A stretch of DNA of 64,000 bases from JAWXBG01 sp044375415 (GTDB lineage Bacteria; Bacteroidota; Bacteroidia; Flavobacteriales_D; Sanyastnellaceae), in assembly GCA_044375415.1 (NCBI GenBank), contig JBILMS010000005.1, positions 26,661 through 90,660 on the forward strand, in the 5' to 3' direction. A program made the position numbers and the translations under genes. Under the pieces are notes generated by a model that searched no databases, was not told the DNA's origin, and saw only the letters and a list, made by a program, of their open reading frames with translations. Below are positions 53,985-63,193 of the stretch, one piece after another (position 1 is the stretch's first letter; each line of letters starts with the position of its first letter).

Positions 53985-54150
53985 ACGGTTTCGGCCGTAG
54001 AATAGAACAAATTAAATCCACCTCCGAATTATTCAGTCTTTCCTCTGGAATGGTTGATGTAAAAATGTAGCCCGTTCTATTCTAACTACCAAACCTAACT
54101 TCAAACAAGAACGGCCATACAGCGAATGCAGTGTGGTCTTTCTTTTTTTA
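53985..54150 (+). ncRNA. Candidate small RNA or switch-like 3' region after paaD
   Basis: Gene-free stretch 53863-54159. It contains an inverted repeat TAGAATAGAAC (53998-54008) / GTTCTATTCTA (54074-54084), a second inverted repeat CCGTTCT (54072-54078) / AGAACGG (54108-54114) that uses overlapping bases of the first, and a terminal hairpin GGCCATAC (54113-54120) / GTGTGGTC (54131-54138) followed by a T-rich run. The hairpins exclude one another, as in regulatory RNAs; no ORF is supported. It may also be just the paaD 3' end. Confidence 0.3.
54113..54147 (+). terminator. Rho-independent terminator downstream of paaBCD
   Basis: Stem GGCCATAC / GTGTGGTC with two G-T pairs and a short GC extension, then TTTCTTTTTTT. 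It lies 250 bp after paaD and 13 bp before the end of the convergent ABC-F gene. Confidence 0.65.
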
Positions 54151-54159
54151 TACCATCAT

Positions 54160-56025
54160 TTAGCTTACCAACTCCGACAATTCGAGCCAACGCAACGACA
54201 TGGTATCGAGTTTTTCGACAACCACTGCCAATCGCTCAACCGAAGACATAAGTTCAACATGATCGGTCACTGAAGCGATTTTATCTTCCAACATCGATTT
54301 TTCACTCTCAAGTAACGGTATTTCCTTTTCTAACTGATCGAACTCCAATTTTTGCTTGTAGGAAAATTTCTGCTTTGGGGCATTGACAACTACTTTTTCC
54401 TCTTTTGGTTGGAGAACGCGTTTTTCTTCTGCAATCCGCGCTGCTTCCTCTCTTTCCATCTCCACACGATAAGCATGGTAGTTGCCCAAAATATCTTTCA
54501 CCCCTCCCTTTCCGTTGAGTACAAATAAATGATCTACCAACTTATCGAGGAAATATCTGTCGTGGCTCACAATGATCAAACAACCGGGATACTGCAATAA
54601 GTACTCTTCTAAAACCGCGAGCGTAAATACGTCCAGATCATTTGTCGGTTCATCGAGAATCAAAAAGTTCGGATTCTTCATCAAAATTAGAAGCAATTGC
54701 AAGCGTTTCCTTTCTCCCCCACTCAACTTTTCAATTAAGTTGAAGTGCATGTGTTTCGGAAACATAAAACGCTCCAGCATTTGCGAAGCCGAAATCGTTT
54801 TACCCTTTGTGAGAGGAATGTAATCTGCAACTTCCCGCACTGCATCCAATAATCGCTGACCATCTTTAAAGGTCACAACATGTTGACTGAAATAACCAAA
54901 GACAACAGTTTCACCTACGATAACTTTTCCCCCATCGGGTTCGATTTTATTCGTCAGTAGATTTAAAAAAGTGGTTTTTCCGGAACCATTTCTTCCCACC
55001 AATCCAAGTTTCTCCCCCGTCTTAAATACATAGTCGAAGCCATCTAAAACGACAGTTTCTCCCATTGTCTTTTTCACTTTGTGCAGCTCTATTATTTTGC
55101 TGCCCATGCGTTGAACATTGATCTCTAATTCCAAACTATCATCATCCAAACGTCGGCTTACTCGATCTTTCAATTCAGCAAAACCGTCCATGCGCGATTT
55201 GCTTTTGGTTGTGCGCGCACGAGGCATCTTGCGGGCCCATTCCAATTCGCGTTTATAAAGATTCAATTGTTTATCGCGTGTGGAGGCATCCAGCATTTCG
55301 CGCTCCGCCTTCTTCTCCAGATAATAGGAAAAGTTACCCTTGTAACGGTAGAGAACACCGTTTTCCATCTCTAATATTTCATCAGTAATGTTCTCTAAAA
55401 AATATCGATCGTGCGTGATCATAAACAAAGTCATCTGTGTTCTAACCAAATAGTCTTCCAACCACTCGATCATATCTAAATCCAGGTGATTCGTTGGCTC
55501 ATCGAGCAAAAGAAAATCCGGTTCTTCTATCAATACTTTTGCAAGTGCCACGCGGCGTTTTTGTCCTCCGGAAAGATTTTTTACAACCGGAGTTAAATCA
55601 TGAACAGACAATTGACCCAAAATCTGACGGGCTTTTGCTTCGTACGACCATGCACCGGTATTGTCCATTTCATCGTGAGCACGTTGGATGGCCTTCTCAT
55701 CGTGGCTAATCATTGCCACTTCGTAGTGAGCAATGGCACGTGTCATTTCATTGTCGGCAGAAAAAATATTTTCGAGGATCGTTTGGTCGTCATGTAAAAA
55801 ATCTTCTTGAGCCAAAAAAGCAATCCTGATCTCTTTATTATATACTACCAATCCTTCATCGGCTGTCTCGCGACCGCAGAGAATCTTCATTAGGGTACTT
55901 TTCCCTGCCCCATTTTTGGCAACTAAAGCCACCTTTTGACCTTTGCTTATCCCAAAACTCAGTCCTTGAAACAGCGACTGAACACCATACGACTTCGCAA
56001 CATTTTCTACAGAGAGCACATTCAT
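54160..56025 (-). CDS. ABC-F family ATPase (Uup/EttA-like)
   Basis: A 621-residue soluble protein with two ABC domains: Walker A AKNGAGKST and GRNGSGKTT, signatures LSGGQKRR and LSGGERKR, and Walker B LLLDEPTNHLD and LILDEPTNDLD. No membrane part. C-terminal ~80 residues are a charged coiled coil (KQKLEFDQLEKEIPLLESEK) as in Uup. Acts on the ribosome or on branched DNA; Uup-like is favoured. ATG 56025 chosen; upstream codons overlap the divergent acetyltransferase promoter. Confidence 0.9.
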   Translation of the reverse strand: MNVLSVENVAKSYGVQSLFQGLSFGISKGQKVALVAKNGAGKSTLMKILCGRETADEGLVVYNKEIRIAFLAQEDFLHDDQTILENIFSADNEMTRAIAHYEVAMISHDEKAIQRAHDEMDNTGAWSYEAKARQILGQLSVHDLTPVVKNLSGGQKRRVALAKVLIEEPDFLLLDEPTNHLDLDMIEWLEDYLVRTQMTLFMITHDRYFLENITDEILEMENGVLYRYKGNFSYYLEKKAEREMLDASTRDKQLNLYKRELEWARKMPRARTTKSKSRMDGFAELKDRVSRRLDDDSLELEINVQRMGSKIIELHKVKKTMGETVVLDGFDYVFKTGEKLGLVGRNGSGKTTFLNLLTNKIEPDGGKVIVGETVVFGYFSQHVVTFKDGQRLLDAVREVADYIPLTKGKTISASQMLERFMFPKHMHFNLIEKLSGGERKRLQLLLILMKNPNFLILDEPTNDLDVFTLAVLEEYLLQYPGCLIIVSHDRYFLDKLVDHLFVLNGKGGVKDILGNYHAYRVEMEREEAARIAEEKRVLQPKEEKVVVNAPKQKFSYKQKLEFDQLEKEIPLLESEKSMLEDKIASVTDHVELMSSVERLAVVVEKLDTMSLRWLELSELVS

Positions 56026-56120
56026 GGCGCGAAGGTAAGGCAGAGTTGGAGCGATACCGCCGAAAGTGGCGACCCGTACGCATTTTTGCCCAATGCCACG
56101 TACCACCTTATCTTTCGGCC

Positions 56121-56570
56121 ATGCAAGTATCGTGGCACAATCGGACATGGTCCGAAATAACTGCAGAAGAGTTATATAATCTGCTCAAACTTCGGATCAA
56201 TGTATTCGTGGTTGAGCAAAATTGCCCATATCCGGAATGCGACGATAAAGACAAAAAAAGTATCCATCTATTTGCATGCGATGAATCCGGGGAGGTTCAT
56301 GCCTGCCTCAGGATCGTAGAAGCAGGTGTTTCCTACAACGAAATAAGTATCGGAAGAGTAGCCACTTCCCTTTCTTCTAGAGGAACAGGTTTAGGTAAAG
56401 AATTAATGGCACGAGGAATTGAGCTGATTCGTGAAAGATATGGAGCCATTCCGGTTCGGATTTCTGCTCAACTTTACCTTCAAAAATTCTATGAGTCCTT
56501 TGGTTTTGTCGCAGAAGGAGAAGTTTATCCCGAAGATGATATTCCGCACATCGAAATGGCTTTAAAATAA
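56121..56570 (+). CDS. ElaA-like GNAT acetyltransferase
   Basis: A 149-residue GNAT protein of ElaA type: WSEITAEELYNLLKLRINVFVVEQNCPYPECDDKD and the acetyl-CoA loop GRVATSLSSRGTGLGKELM. Start ATG 56121 by family fit. Cytoplasmic, substrate unknown. 15 bp to the DinB-like gene. Confidence 0.87.
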   Translation: MQVSWHNRTWSEITAEELYNLLKLRINVFVVEQNCPYPECDDKDKKSIHLFACDESGEVHACLRIVEAGVSYNEISIGRVATSLSSRGTGLGKELMARGIELIRERYGAIPVRISAQLYLQKFYESFGFVAEGEVYPEDDIPHIEMALK

Positions 56571-56585
56571 TAAACTTGTAAACCC

Positions 56586-57122
56586 ATGAATCAAAAAATT
56601 AGTGATCACTTAGCAACACTTAGTCAGCAAAAAAATAATTTTCTGGCCGAACTAGATTCATGGGCTATTGCAGACTTCGAAAGAGCACCTGAAGGTCAAT
56701 GGAATGCTTTGCAAATTATCGAACATATTATGCAAAGCGAAGGGGGAGTACTTGGATATATGGCCAAAAAAACCTCGAGCGGTTGGGAAGGTATTGAACC
56801 AACAAATGAAGAACATGATGCAAAAAGCGCCGCTCTCAATGCTCGATTAATTAGTCGCGATCAATACAAAATACCCTCTGTTCTAACCGAACCGGAAGCA
56901 AGCGCAGATTACTTAACGTTAAAATATCGATGGTATCTGTTGCATGAACAAATTATCGCGTTTGTGAATGGACTGGACGAGGAATTCTATCACCGTCAAA
57001 TCTTTAATCAACCTGCCGCCGGAAGATTGAATATTTATCAAACTCTGCAATTTCTCAGCAACCACATTTTGCATCATATTTATCAACTTGAACGTCTGAA
57101 AGAAGAACTTCATGAAGGATAA
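56586..57122 (+). CDS. DinB-like four-helix protein
   Basis: A 178-residue DinB/YfiT-type protein: helix bundle with likely metal ligands His in IIEHIMQSEGG and the HxxxH pair NHILHHIYQLERLKEEL at the end. Members are often thiol transferases or have unknown role. It overlaps the O-antigen ligase gene start by 11 bp, which implies coupling. Confidence 0.75.
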   Translation: MNQKISDHLATLSQQKNNFLAELDSWAIADFERAPEGQWNALQIIEHIMQSEGGVLGYMAKKTSSGWEGIEPTNEEHDAKSAALNARLISRDQYKIPSVLTEPEASADYLTLKYRWYLLHEQIIAFVNGLDEEFYHRQIFNQPAAGRLNIYQTLQFLSNHILHHIYQLERLKEELHEG

Positions 57123-58335
57123 AATTCTCTTCATTATACAGGATAAAACCAGTCGGATACTCCTTTTTATGGGGCTAGTTGCCGGTCTTATACCTGTCAA
57201 TAAGATAATAATACCCGGGTTTCTGGGTCTCACTTTTTTGGCCTGTTTATTCCCTCCAAAAATTGATATATCAAGAAGATTTCTTCCTTTATTTGTTCTG
57301 AGTGGCATTTTCATTCTTCACCTCATTGGTCTGCTTTACACCGAACATTATGCAGAGGGAACTAAAGAATTGGAATACAAACTCTCATACATCGTATTTC
57401 CGGTGCTAGCCATTTTTATCCCTGTATTCAGTGAGAAAGCAAGGGATTGGCTCCTGGATTTGTTTGCCATTGGATCTATAGTCTTCGCTCTTAATTCAAT
57501 TTGGGAAGGGCTCGTTTTTTATCAAGAAACCGGAGAACTCGCCCAACTTTCCTACGGTGAACTTTCACATCCCTTCCACCCTACGTACATGGCCGTTTAT
57601 CACGTGTTTTTTGCTACTTGGTTTTTCAAAAGACTTTCTTTAGATATGAATGTTGGGAGACAACTTTTATACGGAACGGGCTTGGTTATTTCAGGTGCTT
57701 ATGTGATTATGCTAGCGAGCAAAGCAGGTATTCTAAGCCTTGGAATACCCATTGTTTTTGGCTGTTTCTTTTTTATTAAAACAAAAAGAATTAAACGACT
57801 TTTTCTAGTGATGGGCGTTTTTATGTTGAGCATTGTTGCATCGTACAAACTCATTCCCACTAGTTCTCAGCGAATAGAAACAGCCGTTCAAACAGTAACA
57901 AAAGGCACGACAGACGCGGATTCCGAGATGGCTCATAGCAGCGTGAAACTTCGTCAGGTAATTTGGACTGCATCACTCGAGGTAATTATAGAAAATCCTT
58001 TTGGAGTAGGTACAGGCGACACAACTCCTGAATTGGTGAAAAAATACCGGGCAATGGGAGAAGATTTCGCTGCTGAAAAAAACCTCAACTGTCACAATCA
58101 ATTCCTTCAAGTAACATGTGAACATGGTTGGATCGCCCTTCTGCTTTTAGTGACAGGTATGGCCATGATGATCCTTAGATCAATTAAAACGAAAGACTGG
58201 ATTTTCCTTGCTTTTCTGCTAATCTGCGGACTAAACTTTCTCTTCGAATCCTTTTTGGAAGTTCAAGCAGGCATTGTATTCTTTTTCTACTTCTGCCTAG
58301 TATTCCTCAATCGAAAAGAACCTCAAGCTTCCTGA
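57112..58335 (+). CDS. O-antigen ligase/Wzy-type membrane protein
   Basis: A 407-residue membrane protein with about ten hydrophobic segments and the large periplasmic loop typical of the Wzy_C family, with RQVIWTASLEVIIENPFGVGTG and NCHNQFLQVTCEHGW. Either ligates O-polysaccharide to lipid A core or polymerises repeat units. Overlaps dinB-like gene by 11 bp and its end overlaps the convergent pyrG by 13 bp. Confidence 0.82.
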   Translation: MKDKILFIIQDKTSRILLFMGLVAGLIPVNKIIIPGFLGLTFLACLFPPKIDISRRFLPLFVLSGIFILHLIGLLYTEHYAEGTKELEYKLSYIVFPVLAIFIPVFSEKARDWLLDLFAIGSIVFALNSIWEGLVFYQETGELAQLSYGELSHPFHPTYMAVYHVFFATWFFKRLSLDMNVGRQLLYGTGLVISGAYVIMLASKAGILSLGIPIVFGCFFFIKTKRIKRLFLVMGVFMLSIVASYKLIPTSSQRIETAVQTVTKGTTDADSEMAHSSVKLRQVIWTASLEVIIENPFGVGTGDTTPELVKKYRAMGEDFAAEKNLNCHNQFLQVTCEHGWIALLLLVTGMAMMILRSIKTKDWIFLAFLLICGLNFLFESFLEVQAGIVFFFYFCLVFLNRKEPQAS

Positions 58336-59972
58336 ACGACCGTTTGTCTCTTGTCGTTTATTTTCCCTGAATTCTCGAGGACAGCTTTTACAAATGCCAC
58401 AAACAATGGATGTGGATTAGCTACTGTGCTTTTGTATTCGGGGTGAAACTGACCTGCCACAAACCACGGATGAGAAGGAATCTCGACGATTTCTACCAAT
58501 CCACTTTCCGGATTATGTCCGGTACATTTTAGTCCTGCCTTTTCAAATTGCTCCTTGTAGATATTGTTGAATTCGAATCGATGGCGATGACGTTCCTCCA
58601 CTAGTTCCTTGGCGTATGCTTTATAGGCCTTGGAGCCTTTTTCAAGTTTGCATGTGTATGCACCTAGGCGCATAGTACCACCCTTGTGTGTCACAGCTTT
58701 TTGCTCAGCCATAAGACTAATCACCGGATGGGTAGTATATTCCTTCATCTCCGTGCTATGTGCATCGGCAAATCCGAGGACATTTCTGGCAAATTCAATT
58801 ACGGCACATTGCATTCCCAGGCAAATTCCAAAAAATGGAACACCTGTCTCACGGGCATATTTGATTGCATCTATTTTTCCATCTATTCCTCGCGAGCCAA
58901 AACCGGGAGCAACTAAAATACCATGCGCGTCTCCGAGTTTTTCGGCAACGTTGCGCGGATTAATTTCTTCCGAATGAACCCAAAGTATATTAACTGCAGT
59001 TTCATTGGCGGCACCTGCATGAATAAACGCTTCGGCTATCGACTTGTAAGAATCCTTTAATTCAACATATTTGCCTACAAGCGCGATATTCACTTGATTT
59101 TTTGGATTTTTGTGTCTCTCCAAAAAATCAGACCACTTCTTTAAATCGTGCTTTTTGCGGTTCTTTACGTTGAGTTTATTAAGAACTACCTCATCCAAAC
59201 GTTCATCGAGCATCATCATCGGAACATCGTAGATCGTGGTTGCATCGATACTTTGAATAACCGCATCCGGAGTGACGTTGCAAAACTTTGCAATTTTATT
59301 CTTCAAAGAAGCCCCCAATTCATGTTCGGTTCTACAAACAAGTATATCGGGCTGAACGCCGTTTTCGAGCAACAATTTCACACTGTGTTGAGTCGGTTTA
59401 GTCTTCAACTCTCCGGCTGCTGTGAGGTATGGAACCAATGTCAAGTGAATAACCAAACAATCGTCCTCGCGCTCCCATTTCAACTGGCGAACTGTTTCGA
59501 TGTACGGCAGAGATTCCATGTCACCCACTGTACCGCCGATTTCAGTGATCACAAAATCATATTCGCTTTTGGAGCCTAGAATCTGAATGCAACGTTTGAT
59601 TTCATCGGTAATGTGAGGAATGATTTGGACCGTTTTACCCAAATACTGACCGCGGCGTTCTTTATCGATTACGCTCTGGTATATGCGACCGGTAGTAATG
59701 TTGTTGGCTTGAGAGGTAGGAACGTTCAGAAAACGCTCATAATGGCCCAAATCGAGGTCCGTTTCAGCTCCATCGTCTGTTACATAACACTCTCCGTGTT
59801 CGTATGGATTGAGTGTTCCCGGATCTACATTGAGATAAGGGTCAAGTTTCTGTATAGTCACACGGTAGCCGCGAGACTGAAGTAACTTAGCGAGTGAGGC
59901 TGAAATAATGCCTTTTCCAAGGCTGGATGTCACGCCACCTGTGACAAAAATGTATTTGGTATTTTCCGACAT
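58323..59972 (-). CDS. pyrG: CTP synthase
   Basis: A 549-residue enzyme (usual ~540). Synthetase domain begins KYIFVTGGVTSSLGKGI, with KLDPYLNVDPGTLNPYEHGE; class I glutamine amidotransferase domain has nucleophile C384 in FFGICLGMQ and later HRHRFEFNN and FVAGQFHPEY. Amination of UTP to CTP with glutamine. Single gene; no neighbour operon partner. Confidence 0.97.
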   Translation of the reverse strand: MSENTKYIFVTGGVTSSLGKGIISASLAKLLQSRGYRVTIQKLDPYLNVDPGTLNPYEHGECYVTDDGAETDLDLGHYERFLNVPTSQANNITTGRIYQSVIDKERRGQYLGKTVQIIPHITDEIKRCIQILGSKSEYDFVITEIGGTVGDMESLPYIETVRQLKWEREDDCLVIHLTLVPYLTAAGELKTKPTQHSVKLLLENGVQPDILVCRTEHELGASLKNKIAKFCNVTPDAVIQSIDATTIYDVPMMMLDERLDEVVLNKLNVKNRKKHDLKKWSDFLERHKNPKNQVNIALVGKYVELKDSYKSIAEAFIHAGAANETAVNILWVHSEEINPRNVAEKLGDAHGILVAPGFGSRGIDGKIDAIKYARETGVPFFGICLGMQCAVIEFARNVLGFADAHSTEMKEYTTHPVISLMAEQKAVTHKGGTMRLGAYTCKLEKGSKAYKAYAKELVEERHRHRFEFNNIYKEQFEKAGLKCTGHNPESGLVEIVEIPSHPWFVAGQFHPEYKSTVANPHPLFVAFVKAVLENSGKINDKRQTVVQEA

Positions 59973-60076
59973 GTCCCGTTTTGCTTACTAAAGCAGAATT
60001 ACGGGGCTCAAAGATAAGCGTACTCATTGGTGCTGATCGGTAAAGTTTATAACTCTTCGTCGGATATTATGGGGCA

Positions 60077-61186
60077 CTAGTCCTCATCGATGCGTCTGGT
60101 AAGGCTTTCGACCACTTTAAACTGTGCGAAAAATTCGCTTGCCACGATTCTCAAAATCGAATAAAGAGGTAAAGCGAGCACCATCCCCAAAATTCCCCCA
60201 ACTGTTCCGGCTGCCAGAATAACTAGGAAAATCTCTAGCGGATGTGCCCTTACGCTATTGCCTAGAATAAGAGGTTGAACCAAAAAAGCATCGATTGCAA
60301 GTGCGACCATATGCACACCGATAATCTTTAGTCCCAAACTAGTAAGCGACATGGCCGGATCTATGCTCAAACCGGTGGTAAGGCCGATAAACAAACCGAA
60401 AGCAATGGATATAAAGGGGCCTAAGTAAGGAATAACGTTCACTAATCCACCAAAAACCGCAATGATGAAGGCATTTTCCACTCCAAACAGGAAAAGCCCG
60501 ATTCCAAGCATAAGCATCATAATGAGCGTTTGCAGAAAAACGCCTACAAAATACCGAGTCAATAATTTGTGAGAGCGAATAAGGACACTTTTCACCTTCA
60601 TCATGTATTTGTCCGGAGTAAGCGTGAAAACCATTTTGTGGAAGAGGGAACCATCTTTTAAAAAGAAAAAGGAAATAAAAAGGACTGAAAAAATCGCCGC
60701 TGAGAGGCTAGACAAAAAACCTACAACTCCATTTAATGTGTCTTTTACCGTATCCAAACTTAAGAGGGATTGAGCCCTCTCCATGGCTGTTTCATAGATA
60801 GCTACGGCGTCGAATTCAAGCCCTAGGTTATTTAACCACGAGCTAAATGAATCGAGCTTTTCGTCAAGCGCAAGGGAAGCTGAATCTACATCCATGTTCA
60901 TTATAACCTCAACTTCAGATGCGATTACCGGTGCAAGAACCCAGAAGAAGCCAATGAACAAGGAAATAAATAATGCCAATGTAAACAAGGCGCAAAACCA
61001 AGTGGGGAGCTGAAACCTACCTATTTTTATCCGCCTCAAAAACGTCACCACCGGATCACCCATAAATCCAATTACAATGGAAACGATTACATAGGCTATA
61101 ATGGTTCTGAAAACCCAACATAGGGTCAGAAAAACAAGTATTCCAAATAATATCCAAAGCCACCTGCTTGTACTTTTCTCCTTCAT
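60077..61186 (-). CDS. AI-2E family transporter (PerM/YdiK-like)
   Basis: A 369-residue inner-membrane protein with about eight helices, including the family segment FGGLVNVIPYLGPFISIAFGL and HPLEIFLVILAAGTVGGILGMVLALPLYSI. The family includes AI-2 exporters and Na+/H+ antiporters, so the substrate is open. Begins 2 bp after the SixA-like gene stop, so same operon. Confidence 0.88.
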   Translation of the reverse strand: MKEKSTSRWLWILFGILVFLTLCWVFRTIIAYVIVSIVIGFMGDPVVTFLRRIKIGRFQLPTWFCALFTLALFISLFIGFFWVLAPVIASEVEVIMNMDVDSASLALDEKLDSFSSWLNNLGLEFDAVAIYETAMERAQSLLSLDTVKDTLNGVVGFLSSLSAAIFSVLFISFFFLKDGSLFHKMVFTLTPDKYMMKVKSVLIRSHKLLTRYFVGVFLQTLIMMLMLGIGLFLFGVENAFIIAVFGGLVNVIPYLGPFISIAFGLFIGLTTGLSIDPAMSLTSLGLKIIGVHMVALAIDAFLVQPLILGNSVRAHPLEIFLVILAAGTVGGILGMVLALPLYSILRIVASEFFAQFKVVESLTRRIDED

Positions 61187-61188
61187 AT

Positions 61189-61674
61189 TTATTTTTTAGG
61201 ATATTCAAAACTAATCAAGAGACCTGTATTTCGCGAAAGTTCTGACCACGAATCAATTTGAAAAGTTATTTCGGCATAACCACAGGTGGGCATATCGAGC
61301 TCATTGCCGGTGTAGTAATCGACCAAAATACTGAGTCCCGGATTATGCCCAATGATCAACACCGACTCTTCAGAATCGGGCAGGTTTTCTAGAATTGAAA
61401 CCAAATCTTGCATACCCGCTTCGTAAAGAGCCTTCTCAAATCTCACATTTTCTAAATCCAATTTCAAACTCGGTAAGAAAAAATGTAATGTTTCGGTGGT
61501 TCTTTTCGACGGACTACAAATAACAAGGGAAGGTTTTGGCGAAGACATACTCAATCTCTTTGCCATTACCGGAGCATCTCGAATTCCACGCTCATTTAGT
61601 GGCCTATCATAGTCACTTAAGGTATGATCTGTCCAACTTGATTTAGCATGTCGCAGTAGAATAAGATGTCGCAT
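61189..61674 (-). CDS. SixA-like histidine phosphatase
   Basis: A 161-residue histidine-phosphatase protein: LLRHAKSSW with the phospho-acceptor His 9, catalytic region VICSPSKRTTETL, and the second histidine in IIGHNPGLS. Short SixA branch, which dephosphorylates phosphohistidines of signalling proteins. Upstream of the AI-2E gene with 2 bp between. Confidence 0.9.
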   Translation of the reverse strand: MRHLILLRHAKSSWTDHTLSDYDRPLNERGIRDAPVMAKRLSMSSPKPSLVICSPSKRTTETLHFFLPSLKLDLENVRFEKALYEAGMQDLVSILENLPDSEESVLIIGHNPGLSILVDYYTGNELDMPTCGYAEITFQIDSWSELSRNTGLLISFEYPKK

Positions 61675-61756
61675 GTCATTATTGAAAAGTGCAAATTTCA
61701 GACATTTAGTACTCCCAGCTTATCTTTGTTTTAACCAAAATGTAATCTTTCCCATA

Positions 61757-63193
61757 ATGCGCTTGTGTTCACTAATCTTTACTATCCTCATCTCGTTCAC
61801 TACCTATGCCAAGCATTTTGTAGATACTAACGGCCAATATTACCAGTTTGTAAGTCCCCATCCGGAATCACAGTTCAACAATGTCAATACGCTCATTGCG
61901 ATCCGACAAGGTGAACAGCTTGATATCACTGATATTATTGCCAATCCTGAACTCATCTCAATAAGTTCCATTGACGGCCTGAACTTCGATTATACGATTG
62001 TACTTCTGAGCGACGGTAAAACGATAAACATCGATCCTGTCAATGATTTTAACCTAAATTCTACGATTCATGTTGTAATCTCAGGAGTAAAATTTGCATC
62101 CGATAACCAAGAACTAGCGCCCCTAGAATTTGACTTTGTAACCTCTTCGATTTTGCCGGCTTCCTATCGAAGAGCTGAAATTCTCGCCGAAATGGGACTT
62201 GATGTTGAAGAAGAAATAATTGAAGGTGACAGGATATATCCAACGATAACCAACATCGTCAACACCAATCCTTCCAATGGAAATATTTTTATGGGTACGG
62301 CAGGAATCGAAAAATACATCGCCATTTTAGATAGTGCAGGTACCGAACCGATTTGGTTTCAATTAAGCGGTCTCAACGGAAATGATTTTAAGGTCAACGA
62401 AAACAATATGCTCACTTATTACAACCGACAAATATTCGGTTGGAATATGATGAATGATATGGCGGAAGTAGTAAACATTTTTGAAATGGTGAATGGATAC
62501 AACTGCGATGATCACGAATTCATTATTTTGGAAAATGGTCATTATTTTATGCAGGCCTACGACGTTCAAACATTTGATATGTCGACTGTAGTAACGGGAG
62601 GAAATCCATTTTGCCAAGTTGAAGGATATGTATTGCAAGAACTAGACGAAAATGGTGGCTTGTTTATGCAGTGGAGAACGTGGGACCATTTTTCCCCCAC
62701 TGATAATACCTACCTTGATCTTACGGATTCGGAATTGTATTTATGGCATGGTAACGCGATTGAAATTGACTCGGACGATAACATCCTTTTCTCTTTTCGC
62801 AATACAGATGAAATTACAAAAATTGATCACGAAACAGGGGATGTAATATGGCGCTGGGGTGGCGGTGGTTCCATTGTAAATGAGTTTGCGTTTACCAATG
62901 ATACAAAATTCACATTTCAACATGACATCCGAAGATTAGATAATGGTAATCTCATGTTATATGATAACGCCAACTATAATACTGTTCAGCATTCGCGTTG
63001 TGTTGAATATACCATGGACTTAAATACCATGCAGGTTACGCGGGTATGGCAATATGTGCATCCTGACGGACTTTTTGCACCGAGTATGGGAGGATGCCGT
63101 CGTTTGGAAGGTGGAAATACAATTATTAATTGGGGTATGTGGTTAATGATTCCTGGGGAGCTCGTGTTACAGAGGTCAACATGGAAGGAGTAA
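61757..63193 (+). CDS. Arylsulfotransferase-like secreted protein, N-terminal part (frame breaks at its end)
   Basis: From ATG 61757 (signal MRLCSLIFTILISFTTYA) a 478-residue frame ends in an unlike tail (IPGELVLQRSTWKE) at 63193. Before that the sequence matches arylsulfate-sulfotransferase (ASST) propeller proteins: HEFIILENGHYFM, HGNAIEIDSDDNILFSFRNTDEI, FQHDIRRLDNGNLML, and MGGCRRLEGGNTIINWG. The homologous continuation is in another frame (from ~63157), so the product is cut within the last propeller blade. Likely one gene with a one-base change in the GGGG run at 63155-63158 or a real break. Confidence 0.8.
   Translation: MRLCSLIFTILISFTTYAKHFVDTNGQYYQFVSPHPESQFNNVNTLIAIRQGEQLDITDIIANPELISISSIDGLNFDYTIVLLSDGKTINIDPVNDFNLNSTIHVVISGVKFASDNQELAPLEFDFVTSSILPASYRRAEILAEMGLDVEEEIIEGDRIYPTITNIVNTNPSNGNIFMGTAGIEKYIAILDSAGTEPIWFQLSGLNGNDFKVNENNMLTYYNRQIFGWNMMNDMAEVVNIFEMVNGYNCDDHEFIILENGHYFMQAYDVQTFDMSTVVTGGNPFCQVEGYVLQELDENGGLFMQWRTWDHFSPTDNTYLDLTDSELYLWHGNAIEIDSDDNILFSFRNTDEITKIDHETGDVIWRWGGGGSIVNEFAFTNDTKFTFQHDIRRLDNGNLMLYDNANYNTVQHSRCVEYTMDLNTMQVTRVWQYVHPDGLFAPSMGGCRRLEGGNTIINWGMWLMIPGELVLQRSTWKE

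Noticed and set aside
59148..59579. 143-residue plus-strand open frame
   Set aside because: Antisense shadow of pyrG.
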